NCBI RefSeq assembly: GCF_011064615.1
Contig: NZ_JAALJH010000041.1
Location: 16,671-80,670 of the forward strand
Direction of reading: 5' to 3'
DNA from: Aquisphaera insulae
GTDB taxonomy: Bacteria > Planctomycetota > Planctomycetia > Isosphaerales > Isosphaeraceae
DNA length: 64,000 nucleotides
Shown here: positions 54,542 through 63,569 of the stretch, piece after piece
Numbering within the stretch: position 1 is the first letter of the stretch
Layout of the letters: each line of letters begins with the position of its first letter
Translations under genes and position numbers: made by a program
The notes under the pieces: generated by a model
What the model was told of the DNA's origin: nothing
Database searches by the model: none
Seen by the model: the letters and a program-made list of their open reading frames with translations, nothing else

Positions 54542-56406
54542 GCTTTCACTCCTCCCGGATGAGACGGGATGGCGACCGCGCCGGCCGGGGCCAGCGGCAG
54601 GCCGACGATGAAGGTGGTCCCGCGGCCCGGTTGGCTGCTCGCCTCGATCTTGCCGCGATGGCCCTCCACGATCTCGCGGGCGATCGACAGGCCGAGGCCG
54701 GCGCCGCCGGACTTCGACCCCGGGGGGCGGTAGAAGCGGTCGAAGAGCTTGGGCAGGTGCTCCGGGGCGATGCCGATCCCGCTGTCCGCGACCGCGAAGC
54801 GGACCGCGTCGCCGTCGAGCCGGGCCGAGAGTTCGACCCTGCCGCCGCGGCCCGTGTAGGCCAGCGCGTTGTCGACGAGGTTGTCGAAGACGTGCTCGAT
54901 CCGGCCGCGATCCACGAGGACCGGCGGCAGGCCGGGCGCCGCCTGTCCGGAGAGGGCGATGCCGGCGTCGACGGCCCGCGCCTCGAACCGCGAGACGACG
55001 CCCTCGACAAGCTCCGCCGGCGCCACCGGGTGCAGGTCGAGCTGGACCTTCCCCTGCTCGATGCGGGTCAGGTCCAGGAGGTCGCCGACCATGGTCATCA
55101 GCCGGTCCGAGTCCTGGCGCGCCGCCAGGAGGAGCTCGACCTGCTTGGGCTCGAGCGGGCCGACGGCCTCCTCGAGCAGCAGATGGATGGCCATCTGGAT
55201 GCTCGTCAGCGGCGTCTTCAGCTCGTGGCTGACGGTCGCGACCATGTCGCTCTTGAGCTGGTCCACCAGGCGGAACTTGGTGACGTCGTGGAGCACGACC
55301 GCCGCGCCGAGCGGGCCGTCGTCCCCCTGGATGGCGAGGATCCGCGGCAGGTAGAACCGCTCCTGGCCGTCGTCGCGGAGGCAGATCGCGTTCTCCACCC
55401 CGGCGGGCAGGTAGTCGCCGCAGCCGCCCAGCACGTCGGCCAGCGGCGTCCGGAGCGCGGGGGACGGCGGCCACGGCATCGCCCCGTTCCCGCCGGTCGA
55501 CCCGCCGAGGATCCGCCGCGCGGCCGGGTTGGTCCGCTCGATCGAGCCCATCGGGTCCACCACCACCACGGGATCCGGGAACGAGTCGATCGTCGCCTGG
55601 GCCGTCTTCTGGACGCGGAGCAGCCGCGCCGTCCCCGCCTGCTGGAATTCGCGGATCCGGCGGGCCATCCCGTTGAAGGCGTTCGCCAGCTCGCCGAGCT
55701 CGTCGCGGGAGAGGACCGGGACGACCTGCTCCATGTCGCCCCGCGCCATGGCGCGGGCCGCGTGCGTCATCGACCGGATCGGGCCGAGCAGCGACCGGCT
55801 CAACACCAGCGCGATCAGCCCGGCGGTCGCCGCCGAGGCGCAGAGCAGCAGGACCATCCACCGCACCGAGTTCGTGGCGGCCGCGCGGGCCCGGCCGTCC
55901 ATCTCCTCCATGTTCCGCTGGTTCAGGTTCAGCACGTCGTCGGCCCGATCCTTGATCCGATGGAACGTCGGCAGGAGGTCGCTGAAGTAGAGCATGGTCC
56001 GCTCCTTCGCGTCCCCCGCCGGCAGCCCGTAGAAGCGCTCGCTCTGCTCGCCGTACAGGGCGTACAGCCTCGCGAGCTCGTCGGCGAGGTCCCGCTCCCC
56101 GGGGAGCGTGATGTTCCCCCGCTCGATGCTCAGGTTCTGCTCGAAGACCGGCCTCGACCTGGTGAACTGGTCGCGCGACCGCTCCTCCTGGCCGCCGATG
56201 GCGAACAGGATGGCGGAGTCCATCCGCTCCAGCGCCTCCTTCATGCGCTGGGCGGCCAGGACGCTGCGGTAGTTCTCGCGGAGGATCACGTCGATGTTCC
56301 CGCCCAGGTCCCGGAACATGATCACGGCCCACAGCCCCATGCCGATCATCACGGCCATGAGGGGTGCGATGCCCATCAACAATCTGGATTGGAGTGTTTT
56401 GAACAT
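54538..56406 (-). CDS. membrane sensor histidine kinase (HAMP-PAS-HisKA-HATPase)
   Basis: The 622-residue kinase starts at MFKTLQSRLLMGIAPLMAVM, with the first span at 9-30, a periplasmic helical sensor region, the second span at 182-203, HAMP (SRSLLGPIRSMTHAARAMAR), PAS (ATIDSFPDPVVVVDPMGSIE), H394 in the H-box SHELKTPLTS, and a HATPase with N-box DNLVDNALAYTGRGG, G1 DSGIGIAPEHLPKLF and G2 GAGLGLSIAREIVEGHRGKI. It resembles the KinB/NtrY type of sensors. It stands in for the kinase half missing from the KdpD module at the operon's end. It overlaps the regulator start by 4 bp. Confidence 0.95.
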   Translation of the reverse strand: MFKTLQSRLLMGIAPLMAVMIGMGLWAVIMFRDLGGNIDVILRENYRSVLAAQRMKEALERMDSAILFAIGGQEERSRDQFTRSRPVFEQNLSIERGNITLPGERDLADELARLYALYGEQSERFYGLPAGDAKERTMLYFSDLLPTFHRIKDRADDVLNLNQRNMEEMDGRARAAATNSVRWMVLLLCASAATAGLIALVLSRSLLGPIRSMTHAARAMARGDMEQVVPVLSRDELGELANAFNGMARRIREFQQAGTARLLRVQKTAQATIDSFPDPVVVVDPMGSIERTNPAARRILGGSTGGNGAMPWPPSPALRTPLADVLGGCGDYLPAGVENAICLRDDGQERFYLPRILAIQGDDGPLGAAVVLHDVTKFRLVDQLKSDMVATVSHELKTPLTSIQMAIHLLLEEAVGPLEPKQVELLLAARQDSDRLMTMVGDLLDLTRIEQGKVQLDLHPVAPAELVEGVVSRFEARAVDAGIALSGQAAPGLPPVLVDRGRIEHVFDNLVDNALAYTGRGGRVELSARLDGDAVRFAVADSGIGIAPEHLPKLFDRFYRPPGSKSGGAGLGLSIAREIVEGHRGKIEASSQPGRGTTFIVGLPLAPAGAVAIPSHPGGVKA

Positions 56407-56434
56407 GACAGCAAGGGCTCGGGCCGCAGCGGGA

Positions 56435-56770
56435 TTACCGTGACGCCGGGCGGGGCGCGTCGATCGGGACCGCCTCGGCGCCATAGACGGCGGCGACCTC
56501 CCCGCTCGACAGGCAGAATACGCCGGTCAGGCGGAGGTAGCCATCGATCAGGCCGAGGACCTCGTGATGGATCGTCGCCACGCCGCCCCCCTTCGCCAGG
56601 TCCAGGCACTCCGGCGGGGCCGCCGGGGCATGGCATCGGTCGTCGGGCAAGGGGGCCTCGACCGTCGCCCCGTCGGGGATTCGGACCGGCCGGCCGTGCT
56701 TGCCGTCCCGGTAGGGGACCGCATAGATCCCCTCGGATTGATTCGCCCTCAGCTCATGGATTCTGGACAT
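56435..56770 (-). CDS. hypothetical protein at the head of the kdp operon
   Basis: The 111-residue protein begins at the ATG of MSRIHELRANQSEGIYAVPY. It has no signal or membrane segment and no motif I recognise. The middle, DLAKGGGVATIHHEVLGLID, followed by CLSSGEVAAVYGAE, looks folded. It ends 29 bp before the kinase start on the same strand, so it is probably co-transcribed with the kdp genes. The frame is open upstream, but a spacer with a palindrome lies there and residues stop resembling protein. Confidence 0.65.
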   Translation of the reverse strand: MSRIHELRANQSEGIYAVPYRDGKHGRPVRIPDGATVEAPLPDDRCHAPAAPPECLDLAKGGGVATIHHEVLGLIDGYLRLTGVFCLSSGEVAAVYGAEAVPIDAPRPASR

Positions 56771-57167
56771 CGTCGGCGTCCCTTCAGTTCCACCGCGGAG
56801 GCCGCGGGAGCATCCCTCGACCCGTCGAGGCCCCGGCATCGAGCCCGCGGCATGTGAGGGGGAAAGCAACGGCCGTGCCGCACCTCGACGATCTACACAA
56901 GCACCATTCCTATATCGACTTGCAAGAAATCCGACGAAAGCACCTCGGCGGGGCTCTCCTCGAGCGTCGTGCAACTTGCACGATCGCCCATGCAGGTTGC
57001 CCGACCCGAACGAGCGGCGGGGATCTTCGTTTTTTCGTGGCGATCCGGTCGATGATCGAGGCCGGCTTGCAGTACTCGCGGGAGACGGCGGCCGATTCCA
57101 CGACCCGAACCGTCGTGGCGTCCCGCGAATGAAGCAGGCTCGACCCGCAGACGATGAGGTAGCACCG
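56771..57167. other. divergent promoter region of the kdp operon and the Hcp-repeat gene
   Basis: About 400 bp between divergent genes. It holds a 17-bp palindrome and an AT-richer patch at 56890-56945, the most likely place for the minus-strand kdp operon promoter, plus a T-run at 57029-57034. No gene is supported in it. Confidence 0.6.
56967..56983. promoter_or_regulatory. 17-bp perfect palindrome, possible operator
   Basis: TCGTGCAA and TTGCACGA flank one C and form a perfect inverted repeat. A related half-site, ATGCAGGTTGC, follows about 10 bp later. It lies roughly 200 bp from each of the two divergent starts and is the strongest regulatory candidate in this spacer. Confidence 0.5.
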
Positions 57168-60100
57168 ATGATGATCGTCCCTGCCAGTCCCGCGAACGGG
57201 GTCCGAAGGAGTCGCGCCTCGCGGTCTCCGGGCCGAGATGCCGCGCGATGCCGACCGCGGATCGAACTCCTCGAGGGCCGGGCGCTGCTCGCCTCAACGC
57301 CGCTCATGGGCCTGTCCTTCCCCGGCTCGACGGGCGGCGAGATCGAGGTCTCCTCGTTCTCCTTCGACGGCTCGAAATCCGGCCCCGGCGCGGCTGCCCC
57401 GGGGCCGCTCACGCTCACGCTCCCCGGGTCCGCCGCCGACCCCACCTTCCTGGCGAACATGGCCGCCGGCTATCACCTGACCACGGCCCAGCTCAACGTC
57501 CGCACCTCCGGCGCGGCGCCGGCGGTCTACCTGACCTACAAGCTGGGCGACGTCACGGTCGGATCGATCCGGACCTCCGTCGATCGGGCCGCGGCCCCGG
57601 ACGGGGCGCCCGTCACCACCATCACCCTCGACTGGGCGAAGCTCTCTCAGAGTTACGCACCCGTCCGCCCCGACGGCTCCGTGGGCACGCCCGTCGTCGC
57701 CACCTGGGACGCGGCCCTCGGCACGGGGACCGGCGCGGGCATCCCGGCGGGGCCGTCGCTCGGATCGCCGCCCGTGCTGGGCCTCTCCTTCGGCAGCGGC
57801 GAGCTCGCGGCGACCACCTTCGATTTCTCCGGCGCCCGGGGCGACTTCGGCTCGGCCACCCCGGGGCCGCTCACGGTCACGCTCCCGGGATCCACCGCCG
57901 ACCCCACGCTCCTCGCCGACATGATCGCCGGCACGGTCCTCTCGACCGCCCAGGTCCGCGTCCGCGCTCTAACCTCGACCGGAGCCCCTTACCTGACCTA
58001 TACCCTCGGCGATGTGGTCATCGACGCGATCCGGACCACCATCGACGCCTCGGCTGGCGAGGACGCCCAGCCCGTCACCACCATCACGCTCGACTGGGGG
58101 CGGCTCACCCAGTCGTACACGCCCGCGGGGAGCAGCCGGCCCGTCGTCACCACGTGGGACGCGACCCACGACACCGTCACCGGCGTGGGCACCCCGGCGA
58201 CGCCCGCCGGCACGCCGATGGTCGGGCTCTCCTTCGGCGCGGCGGGCGAGCTCCCGGTCACCTCGTTCCACGTCTCCGGCTCACTCCCGCGGGCCGGCTC
58301 AGCCACACCGGGGCCCATCACGATCACGCTCCCCGGCTCCGTCGCCGACCCCACGCTCCTGGCCGACATGGTCGCCGGCCATACGCTCAGCACGGCCCAG
58401 GTCAACGTTCGCCGCACCGTCGGCGCGACGGCGAAGCTGGTGGTCTACCAGAGCTACAGCCTGAGCAGTGTCGCGATCGACTCGATCCAGACCTCCGTCA
58501 GCGACATCGGCGACGTCGTCACCACCATCACCCTGGAGTGGTCGACTCTCACCCAGAGCTACACCACCATCCGCCCCGACGGCACCGCGGATTCGCCCGT
58601 CGTCGCCACCTGGTATGCGACTCTTGGCATCGCCACGGGAACGGGCACCCCGGCCACATCCGCCGGGAGTCCGACGTCGTTGGGGTTGTCGTTCGGCGGG
58701 ACCGGCGAGGTCGCGGCGTCCTCGTTTGATTTCAGCGGCTCCAATGACGGCCTGATCTCGGCCACGCCGGGGTCCTTCACGGTCACGCTCCCCAGCTCCG
58801 CGGCCGACCCCACGCTCCTGGCCAATCTGGGAGCGGGCTACCACCTTGGCGCCGCCCAGGTTCGCGTCCGCTCCACCGGGGCGGCGCCGGCCTTGTACCT
58901 GACGTACACCCTGAGCGACGTCCGCGTCACCTCGATCCGGACCTCGATCGACGAGGATGGCAGCTCCGTCACCACGCTCGACCTCGGCTGGGCTAGGCTC
59001 ACGCAGAGCTACGCCCCCGTCCGGGCCGACGGCAGCCTGGGCAAGCCGGTCGTCGCCACCTGGGATGCGGTCAGCGGGACCGGCACCGGGGCGGGCAATC
59101 CGGTGGGGACAGCCCAGGGCGTCCCCGACATCGGGCTCTCCTTCAATAACATCGCCGAGATCGACGCCTCCTCGTTCGACGTGTCCGGCTTCAATTCCGG
59201 CACCGGCGTCAGCACGGCCACGGCGGGGCCGATCGCGATCACGCTCCGCGGCTCCACCGCCGATCCCACGCTCCTGGCCGACATGATCGCCGGCACCCGC
59301 CTCTCCACCGCCCAAGTCCGCGTCCGCACCATCGGCGCGACCCAGACGACTTACCTGACTTACACCCTGGACGACGTGATCATCGACTCGATCCAGACCA
59401 CGATCGACACGTCGGAGGACTTCGATACCAGGCCCGTCACCACGATCATGCTGAGCTGGGCGAAGCTCACGCAGTCGTACACGGCCGCCGGGAGCAGCAA
59501 GCCGGTCGTCGCCACCTGGGACGCGGTAAACGGCACCGTCGGCGGCGCGGGCACCCCGGCGACGCCCGCCGGCACCCCGACGGTCGGGCTCTCCTTCGGT
59601 GCGGCCGGTGAGCTTCCGGTCTCCGCGTTCGAGTTCGCCGGCTCCAATCCCGGATCCGGCGGGGCCACGCCGGGGCCGCTCACGATCACGCTCTCCGGCT
59701 CCGCGGCGGAACCGACGCTCCTGGCCGACATGGCGGCCGGCACCAAGCTCCCGACGGCCCAGATCCGCGTCCGCACCACGGGCGCGAAGCCGGTCCTGTA
59801 CCTGACCTACAGCCTCACGAACATCACGGTCGGCTCGATCCGGACGACCATCGACGATCGCGGCGATTACGTCACCACGATCACCCTCAACTGGGCGACG
59901 GTCACCGAGAGCTACGCCCCGATCCAGCCGTCCAGCGGGCTCCCCGGGGCTGCGGTCTATGGGAGCTGGAATGCGGTCATCGACACCGCGACCGGGACCG
60001 GCACGCCCGCGACATCCAACCCGACCGACGTGACGTCCCAGTTCCAGGTGACTCAGGACGGATTCCGATACAACCGGGCCACCGGCCAGTTCGTCCAGAC

Positions 60101-60341
60101 GATCACGATCGCCTATCTCGGCTCGGCGCCCTTCGTCGGCCCGCTGTCTCTCTCCCTCGATGGGCTGATCGGCGGTTCGCTCGTGGGGGCCTCCACGAGC
60201 ACCGGGGCGCTCAAGGTCCGCAACGGGCTGTTCATCGACCTGCCCACCATCGGGGTCGGCAAGAGTCTCACGATCACCCTGACCTTCGACGATCCCTACC
60301 AGGCCTCGATCTTCTACATCCCCCACCTCCTCAAAGGCTAG
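57168..60341 (+). CDS. exported protein with six tandem Hcp-like domains and LEPR-XLL-like N-terminus
   Basis: The 1057-residue protein begins at the ATG with GAGG 9 bp upstream. Residues 30-43 (RPRIELLEGRALLA) fit the LEPR-XLL export/anchoring motif of planctomycete giant proteins. Six repeats of about 150 residues start at 48, 205, 353, 506, 656 and 807, each with GLSF, a PG(P/S).T(I/V)TL strand, DPTLLA..., AQ(V/L).VR, YLTY.L..V...I(R/Q)T and a final TL.W..L.QSY strand. That strand order and the YL.Y.L.DV..S pattern match the Hcp1 tube protein of type VI secretion. After residue 945 a separate beta domain follows (FQVTQDGFRYNRATGQFVQT). No other T6SS gene is nearby, so a surface or extracellular assembly role is more likely than secretion. 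Confidence 0.88.
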   Translation: MMIVPASPANGVRRSRASRSPGRDAARCRPRIELLEGRALLASTPLMGLSFPGSTGGEIEVSSFSFDGSKSGPGAAAPGPLTLTLPGSAADPTFLANMAAGYHLTTAQLNVRTSGAAPAVYLTYKLGDVTVGSIRTSVDRAAAPDGAPVTTITLDWAKLSQSYAPVRPDGSVGTPVVATWDAALGTGTGAGIPAGPSLGSPPVLGLSFGSGELAATTFDFSGARGDFGSATPGPLTVTLPGSTADPTLLADMIAGTVLSTAQVRVRALTSTGAPYLTYTLGDVVIDAIRTTIDASAGEDAQPVTTITLDWGRLTQSYTPAGSSRPVVTTWDATHDTVTGVGTPATPAGTPMVGLSFGAAGELPVTSFHVSGSLPRAGSATPGPITITLPGSVADPTLLADMVAGHTLSTAQVNVRRTVGATAKLVVYQSYSLSSVAIDSIQTSVSDIGDVVTTITLEWSTLTQSYTTIRPDGTADSPVVATWYATLGIATGTGTPATSAGSPTSLGLSFGGTGEVAASSFDFSGSNDGLISATPGSFTVTLPSSAADPTLLANLGAGYHLGAAQVRVRSTGAAPALYLTYTLSDVRVTSIRTSIDEDGSSVTTLDLGWARLTQSYAPVRADGSLGKPVVATWDAVSGTGTGAGNPVGTAQGVPDIGLSFNNIAEIDASSFDVSGFNSGTGVSTATAGPIAITLRGSTADPTLLADMIAGTRLSTAQVRVRTIGATQTTYLTYTLDDVIIDSIQTTIDTSEDFDTRPVTTIMLSWAKLTQSYTAAGSSKPVVATWDAVNGTVGGAGTPATPAGTPTVGLSFGAAGELPVSAFEFAGSNPGSGGATPGPLTITLSGSAAEPTLLADMAAGTKLPTAQIRVRTTGAKPVLYLTYSLTNITVGSIRTTIDDRGDYVTTITLNWATVTESYAPIQPSSGLPGAAVYGSWNAVIDTATGTGTPATSNPTDVTSQFQVTQDGFRYNRATGQFVQTITIAYLGSAPFVGPLSLSLDGLIGGSLVGASTSTGALKVRNGLFIDLPTIGVGKSLTITLTFDDPYQASIFYIPHLLKG

Positions 60342-60378
60342 GGCGTTCCGCACGCCCGCAGACATCTCCGAGGGATTC

Positions 60379-61107
60379 ATGATTCGGGAGTTCCATTCCG
60401 CGGCCCGCGCCGGGTTCGCGATCGCCGCCCTGTTCGGCTTGCTCGTCCTGACGCCCGGCCGGGCCGGAGCCGACGTGATCTTCGACGTGAGCCTCGATAC
60501 GTCGTCGCTGGTCGCCAATCCCGCCCAGGGGCCCTATACGCTCGACTTCACGCTCATCGGCGCGCAGGGCAACATCGTCACCATCAGCGACATCCAGTTC
60601 GGCGCGGGGGGCTCGGCCGGGAGCCCGTCCGCGGCGACCGGCGGGGCCTCCGGAGATCTGGCTTCCGGGGTCGTCCTGGAGAGTTCCTCCGCCTTCTTCA
60701 GCGACTTCTTCCAGGTGTTCACGCCCGGCGACCGGCTCACGTTCCGAGTCACGGCCACGACGGTCTTCGACGGCGTCTACTCTCCCGACAATTTCAGCGT
60801 CTCGATCCTCACCGGGGACGGACTCTCCTTCCCCACGACCGATGCGCTGGGCAGCGCGCTGATGTCCGTGGACCTGACCGAGGCCGCGGCCGACTCCGTG
60901 CAGACCTTCGGGGCCGACACGAGCCAGACATTCGCCGACGGCTCGCCGGTCTTCGCGTTCGGCCCGGCCACGGTGACGGCGATACCCGAGCCGTCAAGCC
61001 TGGCCCTCCTGCTCGTCGGCCTCGGTGCGATCGGGGCGCTGGGCAGGCATCGTGCCGGGGCCCCCGCGGGGGACCTTCAGAGCCCGTACTGCTTCCGCTT
61101 GCGGTAG
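60379..61107 (+). CDS. PEP-CTERM domain protein
   Basis: The 242-residue protein has a signal peptide (FAIAALFGLLVLTPGRAGAD), a beta-rich secreted body, and a C-terminal PEP-CTERM sorting signal: IPEPSSLALLLVGLGAIGAL followed by GRHR. An exosortase would remove the tail and attach the protein outside. The frame continues about 16 residues beyond the basic end of the signal, and the last 31 bp overlap the convergent regulator gene, so the true end may have shifted by mutation of an earlier stop. It follows the Hcp-repeat gene by 37 bp and may be co-transcribed. Confidence 0.85.
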   Translation: MIREFHSAARAGFAIAALFGLLVLTPGRAGADVIFDVSLDTSSLVANPAQGPYTLDFTLIGAQGNIVTISDIQFGAGGSAGSPSAATGGASGDLASGVVLESSSAFFSDFFQVFTPGDRLTFRVTATTVFDGVYSPDNFSVSILTGDGLSFPTTDALGSALMSVDLTEAAADSVQTFGADTSQTFADGSPVFAFGPATVTAIPEPSSLALLLVGLGAIGALGRHRAGAPAGDLQSPYCFRLR

Positions 61108-62417
61108 AGCGTGCTCGGGTCGATGCCGAGGATCTGGGCCGCCTCCTCGCGGCTGGAGGTGGCGGCGAGGATCCGCCGGATGTGGGCCTCTTCCAGGCGG
61201 TCCAGGCGGACGGGCGCGCCGACCTCGATGCGATCGGCGGCGGAGGAGGGCGGGGGCGAGGCGATGCGGTCGGGGAGATCGGCCAGGCCGACCTCGGGGC
61301 CCTCGGCCAGGATCGCGGCGCGTTCGATCGTGTTCCGGAGCTCGCGGAGGTTGCCCGGCCAGGCGTGCCGGGTCATCGCCGCGCGGGCCTCGTCGGTGAA
61401 CCGCGTCAGCTTGCGCCCGGTCCGGCGGGCGAAGAAGGCGAGGAGGCGGTCGGCCAGGTCCGGCAGGTCGGTGCGGTCGCGGAGCGGCGGCAGGTGGATC
61501 TCGACGACGTTGAGCCGGTAGAAGAGGTCCTCGCGGAAGCTGCCGGCGGCGACGGCCGCCTCCAGGTCGCGGTTGGTCGCGGCGACGATCCGGACGTCCG
61601 CGGCACGCGTCGCGGCATCGCCCACTCGTTCATATTTGCGTTCCTGGAGGAACCGGAGCAGCTTCGGCTGCAGGGGAGTCGGAAGGTCGCCCACCTCGTC
61701 GAGGAAGAGCGTGCCCCCCTCGGCCGCCGAGACCTTGCCGGCGGCGTCGCGGACGGCGCTCGTGAAGGCGCCGCGGACGTGGCCGAAGAGCTCGCTCTCG
61801 AGCAGCTCGGCGTTGAGGCTCGGGCAGCTCACCGTGACGAACGGGCCGCTCGCCCGCCTGCTCCAGGCGTGCAGGGCCCGGGCCAGCACCCCCTTGCCGG
61901 TGCCGCTCTCGCCGCGGATGAGGACGGCGGCCTCGGCCTGGGCGGCACGCCTGGTCAGCTCGAACGCCCGCCGCATGGCCGGGTCCGGGCTATCCAGCTC
62001 CGCCTCGGGGATCTCCGCCCGGACCTGCTCCTCCAGGTCGGCGACGCGGTCCTTCAGCCCGCGGAGCCGCCCCACCCGCTCGAGGATCGCCCGGACCTGC
62101 GCCGGGGTGAATGGTTTGGGGAGGAAATCGAAGGCCCCCCGCCGCATCGCCTCCACGGCCGTGTCGATGGTCGCGTGTGCCGTGATCACCACGATCGCCA
62201 GCCGCGGCGACTGCGACAGCAGGGGCTCGATCAGGTCCAGGCCCGACTCCGCCCCGAGCCGGACGTCCACGAGCGCGACGTCGAAGGCCCCCTGCCCCGC
62301 CGCGGCGATCGCGGCCGCGGGCGAGCCCGCCTCGGCGACGGCATGCCCCCCCACCTCGAACGTCGCGCGGAGCGTCCGGCGGATGTTGGGCTCATCGTCG
62401 ACGATCAGGATCCTCAT
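61077..62417 (-). CDS. NtrC-family sigma-54-dependent response regulator
   Basis: The 446-residue regulator has a receiver with the acidic pair VDDEP, phosphoacceptor D51 (VALVDVRLG) and KPFTPAQ; an AAA+ sigma-54 interaction domain with Walker A GESGTGKG, the sigma-54 contact loop RGAFTSA (variant of GAFTGA; the second Gly is Ser), and Walker B GTLFLDEVGDLP; and a Fis-type HTH at the end (AAQILGIDPSTLYRKRKQYG). I use the ATG of MRILIVDDEP; the frame extends 18 codons further. No kinase is next to it. A decayed copy of its first 30 codons lies 1.1 kb to the right. Confidence 0.95.
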   Translation of the reverse strand: MRILIVDDEPNIRRTLRATFEVGGHAVAEAGSPAAAIAAAGQGAFDVALVDVRLGAESGLDLIEPLLSQSPRLAIVVITAHATIDTAVEAMRRGAFDFLPKPFTPAQVRAILERVGRLRGLKDRVADLEEQVRAEIPEAELDSPDPAMRRAFELTRRAAQAEAAVLIRGESGTGKGVLARALHAWSRRASGPFVTVSCPSLNAELLESELFGHVRGAFTSAVRDAAGKVSAAEGGTLFLDEVGDLPTPLQPKLLRFLQERKYERVGDAATRAADVRIVAATNRDLEAAVAAGSFREDLFYRLNVVEIHLPPLRDRTDLPDLADRLLAFFARRTGRKLTRFTDEARAAMTRHAWPGNLRELRNTIERAAILAEGPEVGLADLPDRIASPPPSSAADRIEVGAPVRLDRLEEAHIRRILAATSSREEAAQILGIDPSTLYRKRKQYGL

Positions 62418-62464
62418 GGGCGGCGGGAACCCCAGGGCCTTCGGGACATGACGGGCGGGCTCCG

Positions 62465-63247
62465 CTACCACCCCATGACATTGTATCCGCCGTCCACGTA
62501 GTGGACCTCGCCGGTCACGCCGCTGGCCAGGTCGCTGAGCAGGTAGAGGCCGGCCTTGCCGACGTGCTCCGAGGAGGCGTCATCCCCCCAGGCCAGGGGC
62601 GCCCGGGCCCGATAGTGCTCGATCATCCTGTCGATCTCGCCGGTGCCGGTCGCGGCGACGGTCTTGACGGCCCCGGCGCTGAGGGCGTTGACGCGGATCC
62701 GCTTCTCTTTGCGGCCCAGCTCGGTCGCCAGGTAGCGGACGGAGCACTCCAGGGCCGCCTTGGCGACGGCCATCATGTTGTAATCGGGCACGTATTTTTC
62801 CGCGGCGTGATAGGTGAGCGTCAGGATGCTCCCGCCCGGATTCATGAGCGGCAGGGCGGCCCGGGACAGGGCGACCAGCGAATAGGCGCTGACGTCCAGC
62901 GCCGTCCGCCATGCCTCCCGGGTGGTCTCCAGGAACGGCTTCTCGAAGGTCTCCCGCGGGGCGAACGCGATCGAGTGGACGAGGATGTCGAACGTGCCGA
63001 ACTGCTCCGCCGCGACCTGGAACGCCGCGGCGATGTCCTCGTCTCGGGTCACGTCGCAGGGCGTCAGGAAGCGTGGCCGGAACGACTCCGTCGCCCTGGC
63101 GACTCGCCGCTCGAACCGCTCGCCTGGCAGGCACGAGAAGCCCATCTCGCAGCCGTGCTTGTGAAGCTGATCGGCGATGTGCCAGCCCAGCGACCGGTCG
63201 TTGAGGACGCCGAAAATGAACGCCTTCTTCCCCTGCAACATCGACAT
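62465..63247 (-). CDS. fabI: enoyl-[acyl-carrier-protein] reductase (NADH), FabI
   Basis: The 260-residue short-chain dehydrogenase reduces trans-2-enoyl-ACP in the last step of fatty-acid elongation. It has the atypical FabI cofactor motif GVLNDRSLGWHIA (residues 13-25), HSIAFAPRE, and the catalytic Y146, Y156 and K163 (TLTYHAAEKYVPDYNMMAVAK), matching E. coli numbering. Length is standard. GGGAG stands only 2 bp before the first ATG but 8 bp before the second (MLQGKK), so the second may be the true start. It is 47 bp upstream of the regulator gene on the same strand. Confidence 0.97.
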   Translation of the reverse strand: MSMLQGKKAFIFGVLNDRSLGWHIADQLHKHGCEMGFSCLPGERFERRVARATESFRPRFLTPCDVTRDEDIAAAFQVAAEQFGTFDILVHSIAFAPRETFEKPFLETTREAWRTALDVSAYSLVALSRAALPLMNPGGSILTLTYHAAEKYVPDYNMMAVAKAALECSVRYLATELGRKEKRIRVNALSAGAVKTVAATGTGEIDRMIEHYRARAPLAWGDDASSEHVGKAGLYLLSDLASGVTGEVHYVDGGYNVMGW

Positions 63248-63569
63248 ACTCCCTCATCGGACTGATTCGTGACCCGATCGCTAGGATACCCGAGATTCGA
63301 TCCGACTCGAAGCGGCGATTCCGCGTGGAGCCGACTCGCCGATCGCATCTCCTTGCCCCGCTCGACTCATCGCCTCGGGTCCAGCCTGTGCCGACGATCG
63401 GTCCAGCCGCCGGGGCTTTGGATCGCGGCCGCATTCGCCTCCGCGACGGGATCTCCCCCGACCTCGAACGTCTCGCGCCTGGTCCAGCGGATGTTCGGTT
63501 CCTCGTTGGCGATCGTTATTCTCATGGGTGGCAGGGTCCTCGGGCTGTGCGAGGAAACCCACTTCCGCA
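63248..63569. other. intergenic region upstream of fabI
   Basis: About 320 bp that hold the fabI promoter region and the decayed regulator copy. Nothing else is recognised. Confidence 0.6.
63427..63525 (-). pseudogene. decayed copy of the regulator N-terminus
   Basis: The minus-strand frame reads MRITIANEEPNIRW, then RRETFEVGGDPVAEAN, a close but corrupted match to the start of the sigma-54 regulator (MRILIVDDEPNIRR, then RATFEVGGHAVAEA). The acidic pair DD has become NE. Similarity includes the bases just upstream of the ATG (CATGGGTGGCAGGG versus CATGGGCGGCGGG read on the plus strand), and ends after about 33 codons. It is a partial duplication in decay. Confidence 0.75.

Noticed and set aside
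54541..56332. Open frame joining the receiver-TPR regulator to 597 upstream codons, suggesting a fused large protein
   Set aside because: The upstream part is the out-of-frame shadow of the kinase gene; the regulator has its own ATG overlapping the kinase stop.
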